A DNA stretch of 64,000 nt. It comes from Prostheceraeus crozeri (Eukaryota > Platyhelminthes > Polycladida > Euryleptidae). Where the stretch lies: positions 637,501 through 701,500 of the forward strand of contig CAJQUW010006363.1 in assembly GCA_907163375.1 (NCBI GenBank), written 5' to 3'. The position numbers and the translations under genes are program-made. The notes below the pieces were generated by a model, which did not search any database, was not told the origin of the DNA, and was given only the letters and a program-made list of their open reading frames with translations. Every line of letters starts with the position of its first letter. Position 1 is the stretch's first letter. Shown one piece after another: positions 23,230-36,427 of the stretch.

Positions 23230-25450
23230 GCACACATTCCGTGTTTATGAAAGTACAGAATGTCAAATTTAGAAGCATAATTGATCAATTAATCAATTTA
23301 ATGCAGTTCCTCGATGATAGCTATCAATAAATTGCAAATATTTTTGACAATATCTGATCAACGCATATCATAGATGTTAATCAAGGAAATGAGCTGCGAT
23401 CGACCACAAAACAAATTATGGTGCGATACAGAACGCTGAGTGACAACAACAAAGGGAAAAGGCAAAATTGCTGAATATGTAGCAGCCAGCCTCGGAGATT
23501 AGATATCTCAACTCTGAAGTGAAAGGTTCATCTCGCAAGAAACACGCCACGCCATATTCAAACTTTCCAACGCACATCAATAGTTGGGAACAAAATTCTC
23601 CTCACACATTAGAAGAACGCCTAAGGTTCTCGAAATCAAAATAATCACTATCTAATATTTCAACATTTTGACTTTCATCCGTCGGCTTTTCTCCTAAAGT
23701 CACCGATCTTCACCTTTCAATTCCCCAACATGACATTTAAGTTTCAGTGACTACATCAGGGAAGCTGAACATAATCCTCTCCTTAAGAGGATAGTAACTG
23801 CGTCTATTGAGAACGCAATCACTTAACTCTTCATCTCTGTAAATCCCAAAGACATCAAGAATGGATTCCGTTTGTGAAATATCATCGAATACGTAGTAAA
23901 AACCGCGTGGGTGTAAGAAGTTGTATACTCGGTATATTTAGTCTGACTGTCTATTCACACACATCTGAAATTAAAGCAGGAATTGTACAACAAGAGAAGG
24001 AGAGAACGAGAACACACCACTCCGGAAGACAATAATTATCAACACAAAAGCAGACGTGGTGAAATTCGTTTGGGAAATCGAAACTCTTTTCCTCTCTCTC
24101 TCTCGATTCTCCCTCACTCAACATTGCCTCGTCTAAGTTGTGCTCCACTTTATTTCCCTTGCGCCTCCTGGGACGCACAACTTGTTCAAATACGCACAGA
24201 CATCAATCCTCCCACCGGAACTGTCTTTGCCTGATCACGTCTCAGTCAATCAAAAGTAGATAAAGAAATTGTAAAATTCAAAATGACCGGCCTTTCCTCT
24301 GGTGTATCGGTCATGACATTTCTCAATAACTAATGATGGACAAAAACAATGGATTTGTCGACATGCCATTCATTTATGTTAAGTAAAAAGGTTAACGAGC
24401 GTTCAGTTCAATCATCGTACGCCAATAACATAAGAGCTCGGGAATGATTATGCAATCAAGGATTATTACGTAATTGTTATCTGCTACAATCAATCAATTC
24501 GCAGTAAAGAGAGTCGGCTAACCCAAAAAGAGACAGGCACTTATGCTTGAGCATTATATCACACGAGTATTCAGGGCATCTGATCGATCCATCATGATTT
24601 TTGATTTTGATTAATTTTCGATATAATACATTCCACGCGCTCGCTGTTTATTTTACGAAACATATAAATTGCTTGATTTTCGCAATGCCAACTCCAAATT
24701 TATTTCAATTTTCAAAAATTTGATGAATCCAAAAGGCGTGTCGAAAACTCATCTCCTTCAGGTTGGATATTTTACAGACAGCCTACAGATTTTTATATTG
24801 TCGGACAGAATATAGTAAAATAGAACTACTCAGCTAAACGACTGTCTGCTTTCTATCGGCTTCTAGAATTACGAACGTGTGAAGAAAGCGACAGACTCAG
24901 TGCCACCTTTGGAAAGTCTGAGGATCTATAATTCTGATCGATTATCGGGGCGCTTTCAAAGTTGATTAAGCGATCGCTTCTACAACAGGGATCATCGAAA
25001 TTATCGATCGATCGATGAGAATCGTGTCGTTCGAATTCCCTGGATGGAGCAGTCATCACATGACAGGAAAACTTCTACCCCTTCATCAAGGATCAGGGCT
25101 TCTGTTTGTGACTTTGTCCCACATAAATTCAAAATTGGAACTTGAAAAATTATCTAAAATGAAGCTCGAATGCACAAATTTGTAAAATATTGTAAATCCA
25201 AACGACTAACTCAAAGCATTCCTGCATCATATATTAAGAAATTCAAATATGAAAGCAAATGGCTTTTACGCCTATCACATATAGAAGCACTTCGACTGCC
25301 AAAAAATCTTATGATCTCTAAAAATGGCTAATGAAATTAAGAAAGCGTGACGACTCGAAAAACAGTATGAAAGTATGACACGACATATTTTTTGCGACAA
25401 AGCGAAAAAACAATCGCTACATGCCTTCCTCTGTTTCTTTCTAACAGTGG
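23230..25450. other. No gene recognised
   Basis: AT-rich sequence with a short CT-rich run near 24090-24110. The open frames at 23951-24234 and 24853-25059 look like chance. No repeat or transposon ends were recognised. Confidence 0.4.
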
Positions 25451-25454
25451 ATCC

Positions 25455-26220
25455 ATCCCAGGTGTACGAACTTGCATAGCCTCCGCGACGACCCACAATT
25501 TGAATGCCGTCGCTGCAAGGGTGAGCTTCCTGACATTCATCCACAAATCCAGGAGGTGATAATCGGGGATAGTGCTTTCGAGGTGGTGGAGTCTTTCTGC
25601 TACCTCGGCAATGTGTTAGACAACTCAAGTGGATGTTCTAGTGCTGTCACCGCCCGCATAAGATCTGCATGGAAAAATTTTCACGATTTGCTGCCCATTC
25701 TCACAAATAAGAGTATCTCTTTACGGCGTAGAGGCCATGTCTTTGAGTCCTGTGTGAGAAGTGTTTTGCTATATGCAGCTGAAACATGGTCACTCAGAAA
25801 TGAAGAAATGACTCGTTTGGCTAGAAACGACAGCGCCATGGTACGTTGGATCTGCGCAGTTAAGTTATGTGAGCGCCGCTCTATGAATGAGCTCAGGCAG
25901 ATTCTCGGTCTTCACGACTTAGACGCTTCGCTTCGTAGGCATCGGTTGCGGTGGTTCGGTCATCTGGAGCGTATGCCATCGTCGGAATGGCCAAGGCAAG
26001 CCCTGGACCTGGTAATCCCTGGACCCAACATAAGAGGAGGTCAAATAAAGAAATGGTCGCACAACACCAGGAAAGACCTGGAGCTGATGAAACTCAATCC
26101 TGCTGTCGCCCAAGATAGAGAAGAGTGGAGAAAAAGAATTCACCCGAATCGACACAAGACGGCCGTCTCACCCCCACTGCTGGGGAAAAGAGACGTTAAA
26201 CGGGGGTAAGGTAAGTCTCT
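25455..26220 (+). pseudogene. LINE 3' fragment with Cys-rich finger (RTE-like type)
   Basis: The fragment encodes the region after the RT core of a LINE. A Cys motif FECRRCKGE is followed by VESFCYLGNVLD, AVTARIRSAWKNF, SVLLYAAETWSLRNEEM, MVRWICAVKLCERRSMNELR, and RHRLRWFGHLERM. The C-terminal AQDREEWRKR follows, with a stop near 26209. The same order of motifs occurs in the minus-strand LINE at 45.0-47.2 kb, so both belong to one broad group. The frame is open over 245 codons. It lacks the RT catalytic part and is therefore 5'-truncated. The tail repeats GGTAA. The name RTE-like is an inference from the RWFGHV pattern. Confidence 0.8.
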
Positions 26221-26769
26221 GTTCATCAAGCATTCAAAAATTCTTCGCACGAACTGCAAACGGATCATCCTTTCATTTAAAAATTTCACAAATAGAAAGT
26301 TAAAAACAACAATTTTATTAAATTCTAAAATTTATTGAAATTATTCATTTTCCACTGTATTTTGAAAACAAAAAAACATGATCATTCGAATAAATGATTT
26401 TATTCGCATTTTCAATTACGTCCTGTGTTATTGCCAACCTTAGATATTCAACAATGCACAGCCCGATGCTGCCATGATCTAGCAGTCATAGTTCTTTAGT
26501 CGCTCATTTGTGGAGGCAATTGAGAAAAAGAATTTAGATTATTGTTATTTTATTTATCATCATGCAGAGCAGATAGAAATTCATCAATGTGATGTGCATG
26601 TCATTTAGTAGATGCACAAACATTCCTAATCATATTTCGCCTTGTTTGTTATGCAACACCTCATACATTTGTGAGTTTCTAGCGGATGATTTCGAAAAGG
26701 TGTTTGAATTTCTGTCATTAGTTTGACCTGAATACGCTTCTAAATGAATCTCAATGCCATCCTCATGTT

Positions 26770-27430
26770 GCCTCGATCACACAATCCTTCTTAAGCGGCC
26801 GCTTTTGGCGTGCATCCGCTGCCTGTCTCTTGACTCCGTGGAACGGCGTTTCTGGTGGCGTACCGCAAGGTTCCACCTTGGGGCCTCTATTGTTTGTTAT
26901 TTATATAAATGATCTTCTACAATTGAAAAATTCAAGAGTCATTGCTTACGTTAATGACATATCACCTGTTCATTTCTCAGAAAGTCTAAGGTCTCTGACT
27001 TTAAAGTCGGCGACATCAATGAATTTGGTGATTGGGCCAAGAAAAAAAAGAAACTTCGCATGAAATAAGATCAAACTAAGAGCTTCACGATATCTAGAAA
27101 ATCCTTTGCTTCTTCTCATGTTCCGCACTTAAATCTCAAATGGCATTATTGTGATATTGAAGAAATCCCCTCTCTCAAAATCTTAGTCACTCTCTTTCGA
27201 CAACACATGGGACGACCAATTTGACTATTTCTACAAGCTTGTTATCGTTCCCTATCCTTAGTTAATTGCATTCGACAGATTTTTAGTCAAAGCCAAATTG
27301 CTTGGCAGGACTACATAGGTCTCATTTTCGCAAGTTTCTTTCTGCTGTCCCGCTATCTGTAATTTGAAGGTCTCATGAAAGAAAACTTAAAAGTCTAGAT
27401 TATATTGTTCGCCGATGGGCTAATGCATAG
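26770..27430 (+). pseudogene. Decayed LINE RT fragment
   Basis: The first 80 codons (26830-27063) include GGVPQGSTLGPLLFVIYIND, the RT turn motif, followed by VIAYVNDI where YADD is expected (YVND). Downstream pieces in changing frames retain weak patterns (FGDWAKKKKLRM, EIPSLKIL). It is a Jockey/CR1-type RT remnant without endonuclease and with many disruptions. Confidence 0.7.
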
Positions 27431-28586
27431 AGTAATTGTATGTAGGTAGAGTGTGGACTCAAAAAAATTATGTGTATACGTAATTATCTGTATATAGTAT
27501 CTGTATGAAAATGTTTATATCAAAATATTCAGTTTTTTGCGGAGATTACGTTTCCGTGGTCCAAAAAATTATTTGAGCACTTTTGAAAAAAGTCAAAATT
27601 TGCCAATTTATATACTACTGAGATGACTCTCTTAAATAAGTAGTATGAAACAAGTTGGATATCAAATGGAGTGAATATATGCTAACAAGCATCATAACTA
27701 AGCGGAAATTAAGCTGATGATCAGGAAATTTCATGAGCTGCATTATAATGGAAGTCTTCATGAAAAAGTCACAATATTATTCGTGCTTTCTTGGCTGAAA
27801 TTTCAAATTTTTAGTTCAATTTTCACCGGCATCATTTTATGATTCACTAAATTCGATGTTTCATTTCTTGAATCTGAATAGTGATGTGGACCCATTTACA
27901 TCCTTCAAAGTCAACTGAAATCATTGTCTCTGATTCTGTTATTTTGCTCTACCAGTGGCGTTGCTTATGAAATGATCACGCTTAAGAAGATTCTCTTGAG
28001 GTTCAGCATGAAAGCAATAGCAGGTCATCGAGTTGCCAATTTAACAAACACTACCTCTCCCAGGCTGTCGATCATATGACACGGACGATCTGTAAAATAA
28101 TATCATTCCCTTCTGCTTTATGCTATGTCAATTCCCTTGTAATTTCTTCAAAACTGTATGCATATCTCACATTTGGAAACAATTCCGACTGCATCCCGTT
28201 TGAGTTCATTTAATAAAATCGAAAGTGTATACACATTGGGGATTTAACAAATGCGGAGTTACAACTCTACCTAACATACTTACTCTATGGGCTAAAGCTT
28301 CACATAAGTATCTTTCTTCAATGCTTCATGACATCTGTGTAAGACCTGTTAGTGAAGCTTCATGGTTTTCTGAATGCTATTCAATGGCTGTACGATCCAC
28401 GAATTCCCAAACCAGATTTCAGAGAATTTTTCACAATGTCATCAATGGAAATTTTCTGTATATAACATTTCGATTGCAAAATTTTCTTAATTTACCGCAC
28501 ATGATTTTGTGAAGTATATTGTGTCATATACAGCTCGTCGTATTTGTGAATAAAGTCTCATTGTCAATAGATCGGAAGATGATGAA
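27430..28586. other. No gene recognised
   Basis: AT-rich sequence; an open frame at 28225-28512 (plus) has no recognisable similarity. Confidence 0.4.
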
Positions 28587-28594
28587 GGTTTAAT

Positions 28595-29932
28595 CAGTGG
28601 CGGATACGGTGGGGGGGGGGCTGAATGCCACAGCCGATTATGAGCACTCCGACTTTGTGCACCGCGCTCCGGAGTGCACTTGGGTTCGCAAACTAGAGTA
28701 CGAGTCGCAAAACATTTAGTCCGAGTGCGCCCAAGTCTGATGAATGCGCATGATGTATTCGCTCGCAAAAAGTTAAATTCACTACTTAAATTTTCCAATA
28801 ATCAATGAACAGAAACCTTTAGAAATATCAGTACTTGCATGTCTACATATTTATACGTTTCATCAAAATTTGAAATAGTTAATTTCATTACCTTATTCGC
28901 AGGCTATGTTCACAGATCTTAGTAAATACCAAAATAGTTCTTCAAAAAATAGAATGTCTGTAAAAACATCAAATGATTGCCTGCATGTGAAGCAAGTAAA
29001 TATAATAGCCGCACCATGATGATTTTGCCACAATTTTCAAAACATGCATGTATAAATAATAAGCTGTTCATTTACAAATTACTTGATTAAAAGTTGATCC
29101 TCGATTATTCTTCAATGAAAAGGTGTCTGTCACTGTTTCGACATCAACAAAAGCTTCAGCGTGAGCATACATCAATGCCACCAATCAATGCAAGTGGTTC
29201 CTGACAATGTGCAGAAGATTTTTTTCAATTTCTTCACTTTCGATTTTGCAAGCGGTTATCTCTCAAGTCTCAATGGAAGTCGACGTCGATGGTCACTTAA
29301 TTGCTTCAGGCACTTCAAACCAGACCCAGGCCCAATTTCCGAGAGATATATATAATAATATAATAATAATAATAATATCTTTATTGCTTCACATGGTTAC
29401 AGTCGGTGAACGCATTACAAAAGTGCAAGATCATAGAATACAAAATTTTATAAATGAACAACGAAAGCGTTCAGTTTTTGCGAATGGTGGATGCAAAGTG
29501 CACTGAGAACGAATTAGTTGACAATTATGTGGTTGGAACATAACAGACAAGGGGTGAGAAGACGACCCCTCAATTGATGAAATCATTTTGTAACACATCT
29601 CTGTGGCAACTTCGATGAATGAATATAGCCATCAATCAGCGTAAAGCATGACATGAACAGTTCCCTGATTAAACAATTATTACAGTAATTGAGAAATCTG
29701 TACAAGCTCATAATTTCAAGGGTCTTTCATTATTTCCACACATACCCCTTCCTCACTTGCAAGGAAAAATGAATTACGGATCACAATATCAATAACTTAC
29801 AGATCTCATAGACATTCCCAGTCCCAGATTATCCCATAATTACAAGTTTAATTGAATGAAGAATACTGAAATACAATTAGGCTATCCGGTGGGGGAATGC
29901 ATCCCTACATCCCGCTTCTGTATCCGACACTG
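28595..29932. mobile_element. hAT-type non-autonomous element
   Basis: The left end CAGTGGCGGATAC and right end (complement of CAGTGTCGGATAC) are inverted. They are flanked by near-identical 8-bp sites GGTTTAAT (28587-28594) and GATTTAAT (29933-29940). CAGTGGCGGAT-type ends followed by a G run are typical of animal hAT elements, and the G run here is at 28610-28620. No transposase frame is visible. At 29345-29380 there is an ATT-repeat next to CTTTATTGC, which reads as the 3' tail of an older LINE or SINE on the minus strand. Confidence 0.75.
29345..29530 (-). repeat. Possible LINE/SINE 3' end with ATT tail
   Basis: On the minus strand the segment ends GCAATAAAGATATT and then ATT units, a tail form used by CR1/L2-like elements and their SINEs. 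The body (29380-29530) was not recognised. Confidence 0.35.
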
Positions 29933-30149
29933 GATTTAATCAAGGTCTCGAGAAAGGAAGAAGTGTATCCGATAAACCTGGTCAGAGGCTGTGAGGGAGT
30001 GAATGACGACAGTGCTAAAAATCCTCAAGTTCATGTTGCTCACAGACATGATTCGTGACTCGTGAGTGACACGCTACCGTCTTGAAATTGGGACAACCGT
30101 CTCACCCTGTTCGGCTGAACAAACAAGAATAGAACAAATGGACAAGAAA

Positions 30150-31400
30150 TAACTGGAGGATTTCGAAGCCATTCTTAAATTTGTCTCGTTCAACTACGAA
30201 ATTTCATATGATGGAAACTGTTTTTTAAAAACTAAAGGCCCTATGGGTGCACATTATGCCCCGCCGTTTGCTATAGTTTTCATGAATTTTATTGAAAAAC
30301 AAGCGCTACATATTCTAGCGTTTGGAAATATAGGAGTTAAATTCTATGGTAGATACATTGATGACATCATATTGGGTCCTTTCAAGAGAAATATTAGTAT
30401 ATTCGATGAAATAGGCAATGCTTTTAATAACATCCATCAGGATATAAAATTCTACATGGAGGTACCCAATCATAGCACTCTTAATTTCTTAGACATTTCC
30501 ATTATGATAGACCAAAAAATTTCGTATACGTTATACAACATGAGCATTCTGGTATTACACTGTGAAAGAATAGTTGGATCTCGGCGCACATTAAAACCAA
30601 TTTTCTTACTAACAGCTTTAACTATGTTACTGATAGATGTGCTGATAAGACTGACATAATTCAAAATGAAGAAATACTCACCGACTGATTAAAAAAATCA
30701 GGATTTTCTTCAGTCGCAATAAACAAAGACAAACGTCAAAAAAGAATACTAAGAAATACACAACTGATATCAGTAATACTGCTACGCTGAATCTAGATTT
30801 TGTCAGTGACAGCTCCACTAGAAAAATCAATAAGATAATCAAGAAATATGAAGTTCCTGTTCGTCTGACAAGTAGAATAGGTCGGCCTTTGTCACTGTGT
30901 CTAAAGTCTAAACAAACAAAAGCCGAGCAACAAGCATAACAATCGTGATATTTGTGATAAATTACCTCACAGCAGCGATTTCAACAATCGCTTCTTAGTA
31001 CGAGTATATTGTTTTATCTGCCGTATTTATAATCAGAAATGTATAGGTCAAACTTTTCATCTAAGATTCAAAGAACAAACATCGGTATTCAGAAGCAAGA
31101 CAATACAAGTGCACTTTCAGAACATTCCAAAGCTCATAATTATTGTCTATGTATTGATGATTTTAGCCTTGGCATACTTTACCGTTGCAATGATCCGATA
31201 TCCACGAGAATGTCAGAACGTAAATTTATCAATCAGTATAAACCTGAACTAAACAGGCAACATGAGCGTTGTTGAATGGTCTACAAATCATCTATAAAAA
31301 GCCAATTTTAGTGCACAGACGGTTACTTCCTTTGAGCAAGTCGGCAGGACGACGAAACGTCGTGCTTCAGAGCAGTATTTTGCTTCAATATAAAGCCGCA
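30150..31400 (+). mobile_element. Penelope-like element, broken
   Basis: The upstream part encodes a Penelope-type reverse transcriptase with GPMGAHYAPPFAIVFMNFIE and the catalytic YIDD box (GRYIDDIILGP). Further downstream are a linker (FVSDSSTRKINKIIKKYEVP) and a GIY-YIG-type endonuclease region with CIGQT followed by SALSEHSKAHNY and FINQYKPELNRQHE. This order of RT, linker and GIY-YIG nuclease is characteristic of Penelope-like retroelements. The copy is 5'-truncated and broken in several places, so it is inactive and moderately old. A hammerhead-like motif follows the coding part (31329-31363). Confidence 0.8.
31329..31363 (+). ncRNA. Hammerhead-ribozyme-like motif after Penelope-like element
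   Basis: TTTGAGCAA, a GTCG/CGAC hairpin with a 6-nt loop, then GAAAC and GTCG resemble a degraded hammerhead core (CTGANGA, stem II, GAAA). Hammerhead ribozymes are known in the terminal repeats of Penelope-like elements. The first core box is not intact, so activity is doubtful. Confidence 0.35.
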
Positions 31401-31479
31401 AATTGGGAACGAATTTCTTTTTTTATATTTTTCCACAAAACGAATAAACAAGCGTTAAAGGAATAGTGAGTAATTCGCC

Positions 31480-32020
31480 TTCTCGCATAATATCTTTCTT
31501 TTATTTAGTGATGAATTCAAGCTTTGGTAGCTCATTCAATATTTTGCAACCCAAGAATATCGGCAAAATTCAGACATGATTTTGCGTCGAATTCGGCTTC
31601 TACCATTTGACGGGGGAGGGTTTAAAGAGCATTCCATGATCGCAATTATTCCAGCACATGTAACTTATCCGGATTAAAACAAGACAGAACGATGTCAACA
31701 CAACTGTTGGCTGTCTTTCAGAATGAACATATTTCTCAGTTCACTAAGAACTTTGGATTAACTACATTCACGCCCTTTTATAACGGAAATTGCGGTCAAG
31801 GCACAACTCTTACTAAAATGGAACGCTGACTTGTTTTTCTGTTATTTCGTTGGAACAGGTGTGAAATTCGATGTGTGGAAAGATTACCCCTTCGTTAACT
31901 TCCTCTGTGATTATTGAACAAAGCGCGACATTTCTAAAATAGAAGTTGCACGATTGAGGCGGGCGAAGAAGGCGTAGGTGGCCCCAATGGCTCTGACTAT
32001 TCAATTGTTTTACTTTATCT
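31480..32020. other. No gene recognised
   Basis: Nothing recognised between the Penelope-like element and the palindrome. Confidence 0.4.
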
Positions 32021-32023
32021 TTA

Positions 32024-32977
32024 ATAAATCCAAAAGAAAAACACACCAGTGTAATATAGCCAAAGCTGCTGTATTAATAGAATTCTCAAATTTTCGCGGA
32101 CAACCGCCTTGTTCAAGAGCGCACGAGGAATGAACTATGTAAGCGAGCGCGCTGACGACCGCTTATCAGCAGAGGGTCACGTGATCGACATCGGCGCAGA
32201 CAGCGAGACGGCAGTCGGTGCAAGCGCACTCATGAATACCCTTTGCTGTTCATGAGTGCGCTTGCACCCATGTACTGCCGTCTCGCTGTCTGCGCCGATG
32301 TCGATCACGTGACCCTCTGCTGATAAGCGGTCGTCAGCGCGCTCGCTTACCAGTGTTGCGATTCTTGGCGTAGGGTAAAAAAAACGCGCAAGGTCGAAAA
32401 ACACGCGCACATGTATTTCCTTACAAAGAAGCCAAAATGGCAACTATGATCGCTAATATTTGATGAAACGAATTTTTGCAAAGCTTAAATTTGCAGATCA
32501 GATAGTAAGAGCTTTGGTATTTTTCAGGACAAGTCAAATACACACGTGCCTTAAGTGGCAGATGCATACGAGCAGTGGGCCTATAGGCTATCCATTGAGT
32601 GAGATGTTAATGAACCTAAATGATCTTTGATAGGCTATACATGTGGCTTATCTAGAAACTGCATGTAATTTGAAATTTTGATATCTTGATTTTAATATTT
32701 TAGAACCAAAGTTTTCTATTATCAAAAATTAAAAATAGAAGTCGAAAACTTAAAAAAACGCGCAAAATGGATAAAAATGGAAAAAAACACGCTTACACGC
32801 GCAAATTGTCAAAAAAACGCGCGCGCGTGTAAACACGCGCGAATCGCAACACTGTCGCTTACATAGTTCATTCCTCGTGCACTCTTGAACAAGGCGGTTG
32901 TCCGCGAAAATTTGAGAATTCTATTAATACAGCAGCTTTGGCTATATTACACTGGTGTGTTTTTCTTTTGGATTTAT
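32024..32977. repeat. Near-perfect long palindrome (interrupted)
   Basis: The left arm is 32024-32236. A 12-nt loop lies at 32237-32248. The right arm is 32249-32350, continued at 32863-32977 after a hAT insertion. The arms are about 213-217 nt and differ by only one base substitution (GAGCGC against GAGTGC) and one small indel near the centre. The outer ends read ATAAATCC and GGATTTAT. It is GC-richer than its surroundings. It may be a very young foldback element or a duplication with inversion, and no target duplication is evident. A transcript would form a hairpin of about 210 bp. Confidence 0.9.
32351..32854. mobile_element. Non-autonomous hAT element in the palindrome
   Basis: The 504-bp element has perfect 14-bp inverted ends CAGTGTTGCGATTC and perfect 8-bp target duplications TCGCTTAC at 32343-32350 and 32855-32862. 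Both subterminal regions carry multiple AAAAACGCGC or ACACGCGC motifs in the same orientation. It has no coding frame. Its insertion postdates the palindrome. Confidence 0.93.
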
Positions 32978-32979
32978 GA

Positions 32980-35900
32980 GAAAATGCTGCTAAGGGATAA
33001 TTTCAACTTGCTGTTATCTTTATTAACGTAAATTAGAATCATTGACAAGAAATCCTGTTTCTTCACCAAATCTGAAATTCGCAAATAGATCGCTCTGATC
33101 ATTTCCCCTCACATTCCATATTTATGCTCAGTTCACTTCTGCCTGTGATCGCAAATAGATCAATTTTGAAACTTTTTTAATAATATTTCACTTTAAAATA
33201 TTTTGTTGTGGGCCTACGTTTGCTTTGAACAATGCTGTTTCTAAATCATCTACAAAGAAGGTGGATACACGAGGTCAATGAAAACTACGATTTCAAAAGC
33301 AAATATCGCCACAGATTAAAGGCGGCTTTAACGACACGATTAAAAGTTCCTTCAACTTCTTTCTTGGTCTTTTTTTTCTTTTTTTGTAGTCGTGTAGGAA
33401 AGAAAGAAGCAGAGACTTTGAACAGTTGATTCAATTCCTCCTGCATCAATGAGAAAATCTTTCAGCATTCGAAGTCTGATAATTGATGCTTCATGCACAG
33501 AGCATTGACTACCATTCACAATGCTTTTGATGATACTTAATCAACGTTATGATAAGATTACTGTGTGACTCATGACTTTTGCTAATTTGCTCTAAATTGG
33601 AAATTTAAGTGACTTTGTAGGAGTTTTTTTTCATTTGGGACACTCCTCGGCAGCAATCATCAAGATCATGTTCTTGATGAATATTTTCCGTTCGTGATTG
33701 CACACGTTCAATTTCAAGTGCCAATTAGCTTCAAGCTGATAACGCTGAGTTGGCGGTATCAAGTGTGGTATGTAACCAGATAATGTTTTCATTCTTCAAA
33801 GAGGGCTTTCGGAACAGAATTCTCGCGATTGATGAAGAATTTGTAGATATCGGTAATCGTTCGGCAATTCGAAACTTTTCGCTGTCATAATTTGTGAGTC
33901 ACATCTGAGAAATAAGTCTACAGCTACCTCTTCGCCACGTTCCCAGGATTACTTCAGTGGAAAACCGTCTGATCTTCCACCTTGGGAGGATTGAACATTG
34001 ATCAGGATTGAATCCAACACGGGCCTTACCAAGTTTTTTGCGGCCCTCCACGTCACAGGGTGGGGCCCTGTCATGTTCTCAATGACTCTTTATGTTTTCT
34101 ATCGGAACTTTGCTATTTTATTCACACTTAGTAAATAAATTAATTAATCAAAGCGATTAATGAATTTGAAAATCAAAATTTGATAACCCAAATCCACTTA
34201 AAATGATTAAATTTTTGTAGCCGCATAAACTCAACTCGGATAATTTGCATTAATGTGCGGTTCATTGTAGTTTATAGTAAAAAGCATCTCCCACAGTTTT
34301 TATCCACTTGTTATTCAAAATAAAACTACGCACGTTTCGTGACTCTGTCACAACTTCAGTGCGAGTAAAAGTAGAAGTGATTAGGTCCTGGTATACCACA
34401 ATCAATAATGTTCTGCTCATTCTCAATTACCATTATAAATAATGAAGTAACAGTGCAGTTATCATATTCAGTCCATGCTCTGACTGGAAGTTTGCGCTTG
34501 TAATCGCTTGGCCTCTCCGGCAAAGTCTATTATGTCAGGAAAGTTCAAACCACCGTTGGAGGCACACAAAAACTTCATAAGGACCTAGTAAATTTCAGTG
34601 CTTCGAAAATGGAAGCAATATTGTATCAAAAAACGCTTTAGCAAATGATTTTGCTTCCTTGCGAATGCTGTAATACTAAAACATTTCAAAAGAACATGGC
34701 ATCCGTCCGCTCATATGATTATCTGCAAGAAGTGAAACAAAATTGTTTTCGTAGTAATGACATATCACTTAATTTCACCTACATTGGTACAAAATGTCTA
34801 GTAGTCAAAGAATTGATTGAAGCAAAGCTGTGCTGATAAAAACATAACATATCCATAGTTATTCCCAAAGAAAATTCTTCAAAGACAAAAGTTCTCGTCA
34901 ATAATTTCATTTGCAAATAAAACAATTTCATCGCGACGAAATTCGACCACTATCATTGACTTCGATACATTGAACCAATTGAGTATCCTCAATCACCATG
35001 GACTGGAATCACTTGCAAAAATAAGAGTGATGAGGATGACATTCTCCATCTTTTGACAATAATGCAAAAATCGCACTGTGTTACGAACGAGAAACAGGGT
35101 GACTAAATATAGTTAGTTACGGAAAAATGAAAGCATGTAGAGGAATGCCTCTCGGGTACCAGATAACGCAATGAACTCCAGTGGCGGAGTTTCTATGGTT
35201 AGTGTATCAATTCATCGCTCACTGTCCGCAGAGGATGACCATACAGGAACTGACTATAAATCTGATATAATTGTCATTCCCCAACTTCCAAATTGCCACG
35301 ATTCTTCATTTATCATATAATTAAGCGACACGAGGACAGTAATAATCAATTTGCATTTTGATGGCCTTGTATGTGGGCTACATGTGACTAAGAATAATCG
35401 GATTCTAAATGAATTAAGACATATTGCATCCTGTATTTTTCTTTCCTAGAAATTTAACTGAGCAAGTCTCCATGCACAATTTCTCTCTGATATTTGGTTC
35501 CTTAAAATCAGCAAAAAGCGTACTCAAACAATCACTCATACAACCACATTAGCAAATTAGGTAAGTATATTAGCCCAAATATCAGTCTTCCCTTAGTTTG
35601 ATTTTGATAGTCTACCTATGCATAACAGAATCAGTTTAAAAATGATTCTCGCGTTTTGGAGAATATTTGAAGATGATCATACGACTGCTATTACATTTTG
35701 GAATAAATGCGTTAAATAAATGATTATATTGAAATCTGTATAGCTAATTCAAGCTGCTGATAAAATAATCATCAAAGTGAGGAATGTGAAACTGCATCCT
35801 CCTGCCAAGAACGAACGCAAAGGAAAGAAATATTTTGCGCAAAATCGGCCACACCCTTTGTATCCTTCAAAAGGGTCTTTTCATATAGTGTCCGAACTGC

Positions 35901-36425
35901 ATCAAGTATGAAGAAATTCCTCATAAAATTATTGTATTAATATACTGTTATAGGCATTATTGTATATTTACAGTAGGGGAATACCAAGAAAGATGCTTTC
36001 TATTGATTCGGTTCACTAAGACGGTATCTTTGACATTTTCCCTGAAGAGAAATTGCACATAAAATACAATTGCAGTACATGTACAAGCAGCACATCTTTG
36101 ATCAATTGATTACCTCAAATCAAATCAAGGAATGAAGGAAATTTCTGAAAATGATTAAGAAAATTCAAACTGTCTCGGTTTCCCAACAAATGGTTTTTTA
36201 AAAATTCACAGTTTCGGTTCGGTTATCGGTTGAGCGTCGAGGACAGTGGAATACACGTTTCCATACGAGTATAGTTAAGTACTTAAGCGCTCACCGAAGA
36301 GCATCATTACATTACAAACGCCAGCTAGCGGAAAACACATGAACTTAACTATTTACATTTCCATTCGTATGTCATATTAGCACTCTGTTGAGTGCAAGGA
36401 TAGAATATACTAATAAAATTTGATT
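32980..36425. other. No gene recognised
   Basis: AT-rich sequence with several short open frames that look like chance. A GC-rich patch at 34010-34080 contains AGGGCCCCACCCT-type self-complementary runs (minus strand) but no recognised repeat ends. Confidence 0.4.
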
Positions 36426-36427
36426 CT

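Noticed and set aside
32177-32443. 88-codon open frame across the palindrome
   Set aside because: It reads through both arms and into the hAT element. It is a by-product of the inverted repeat.
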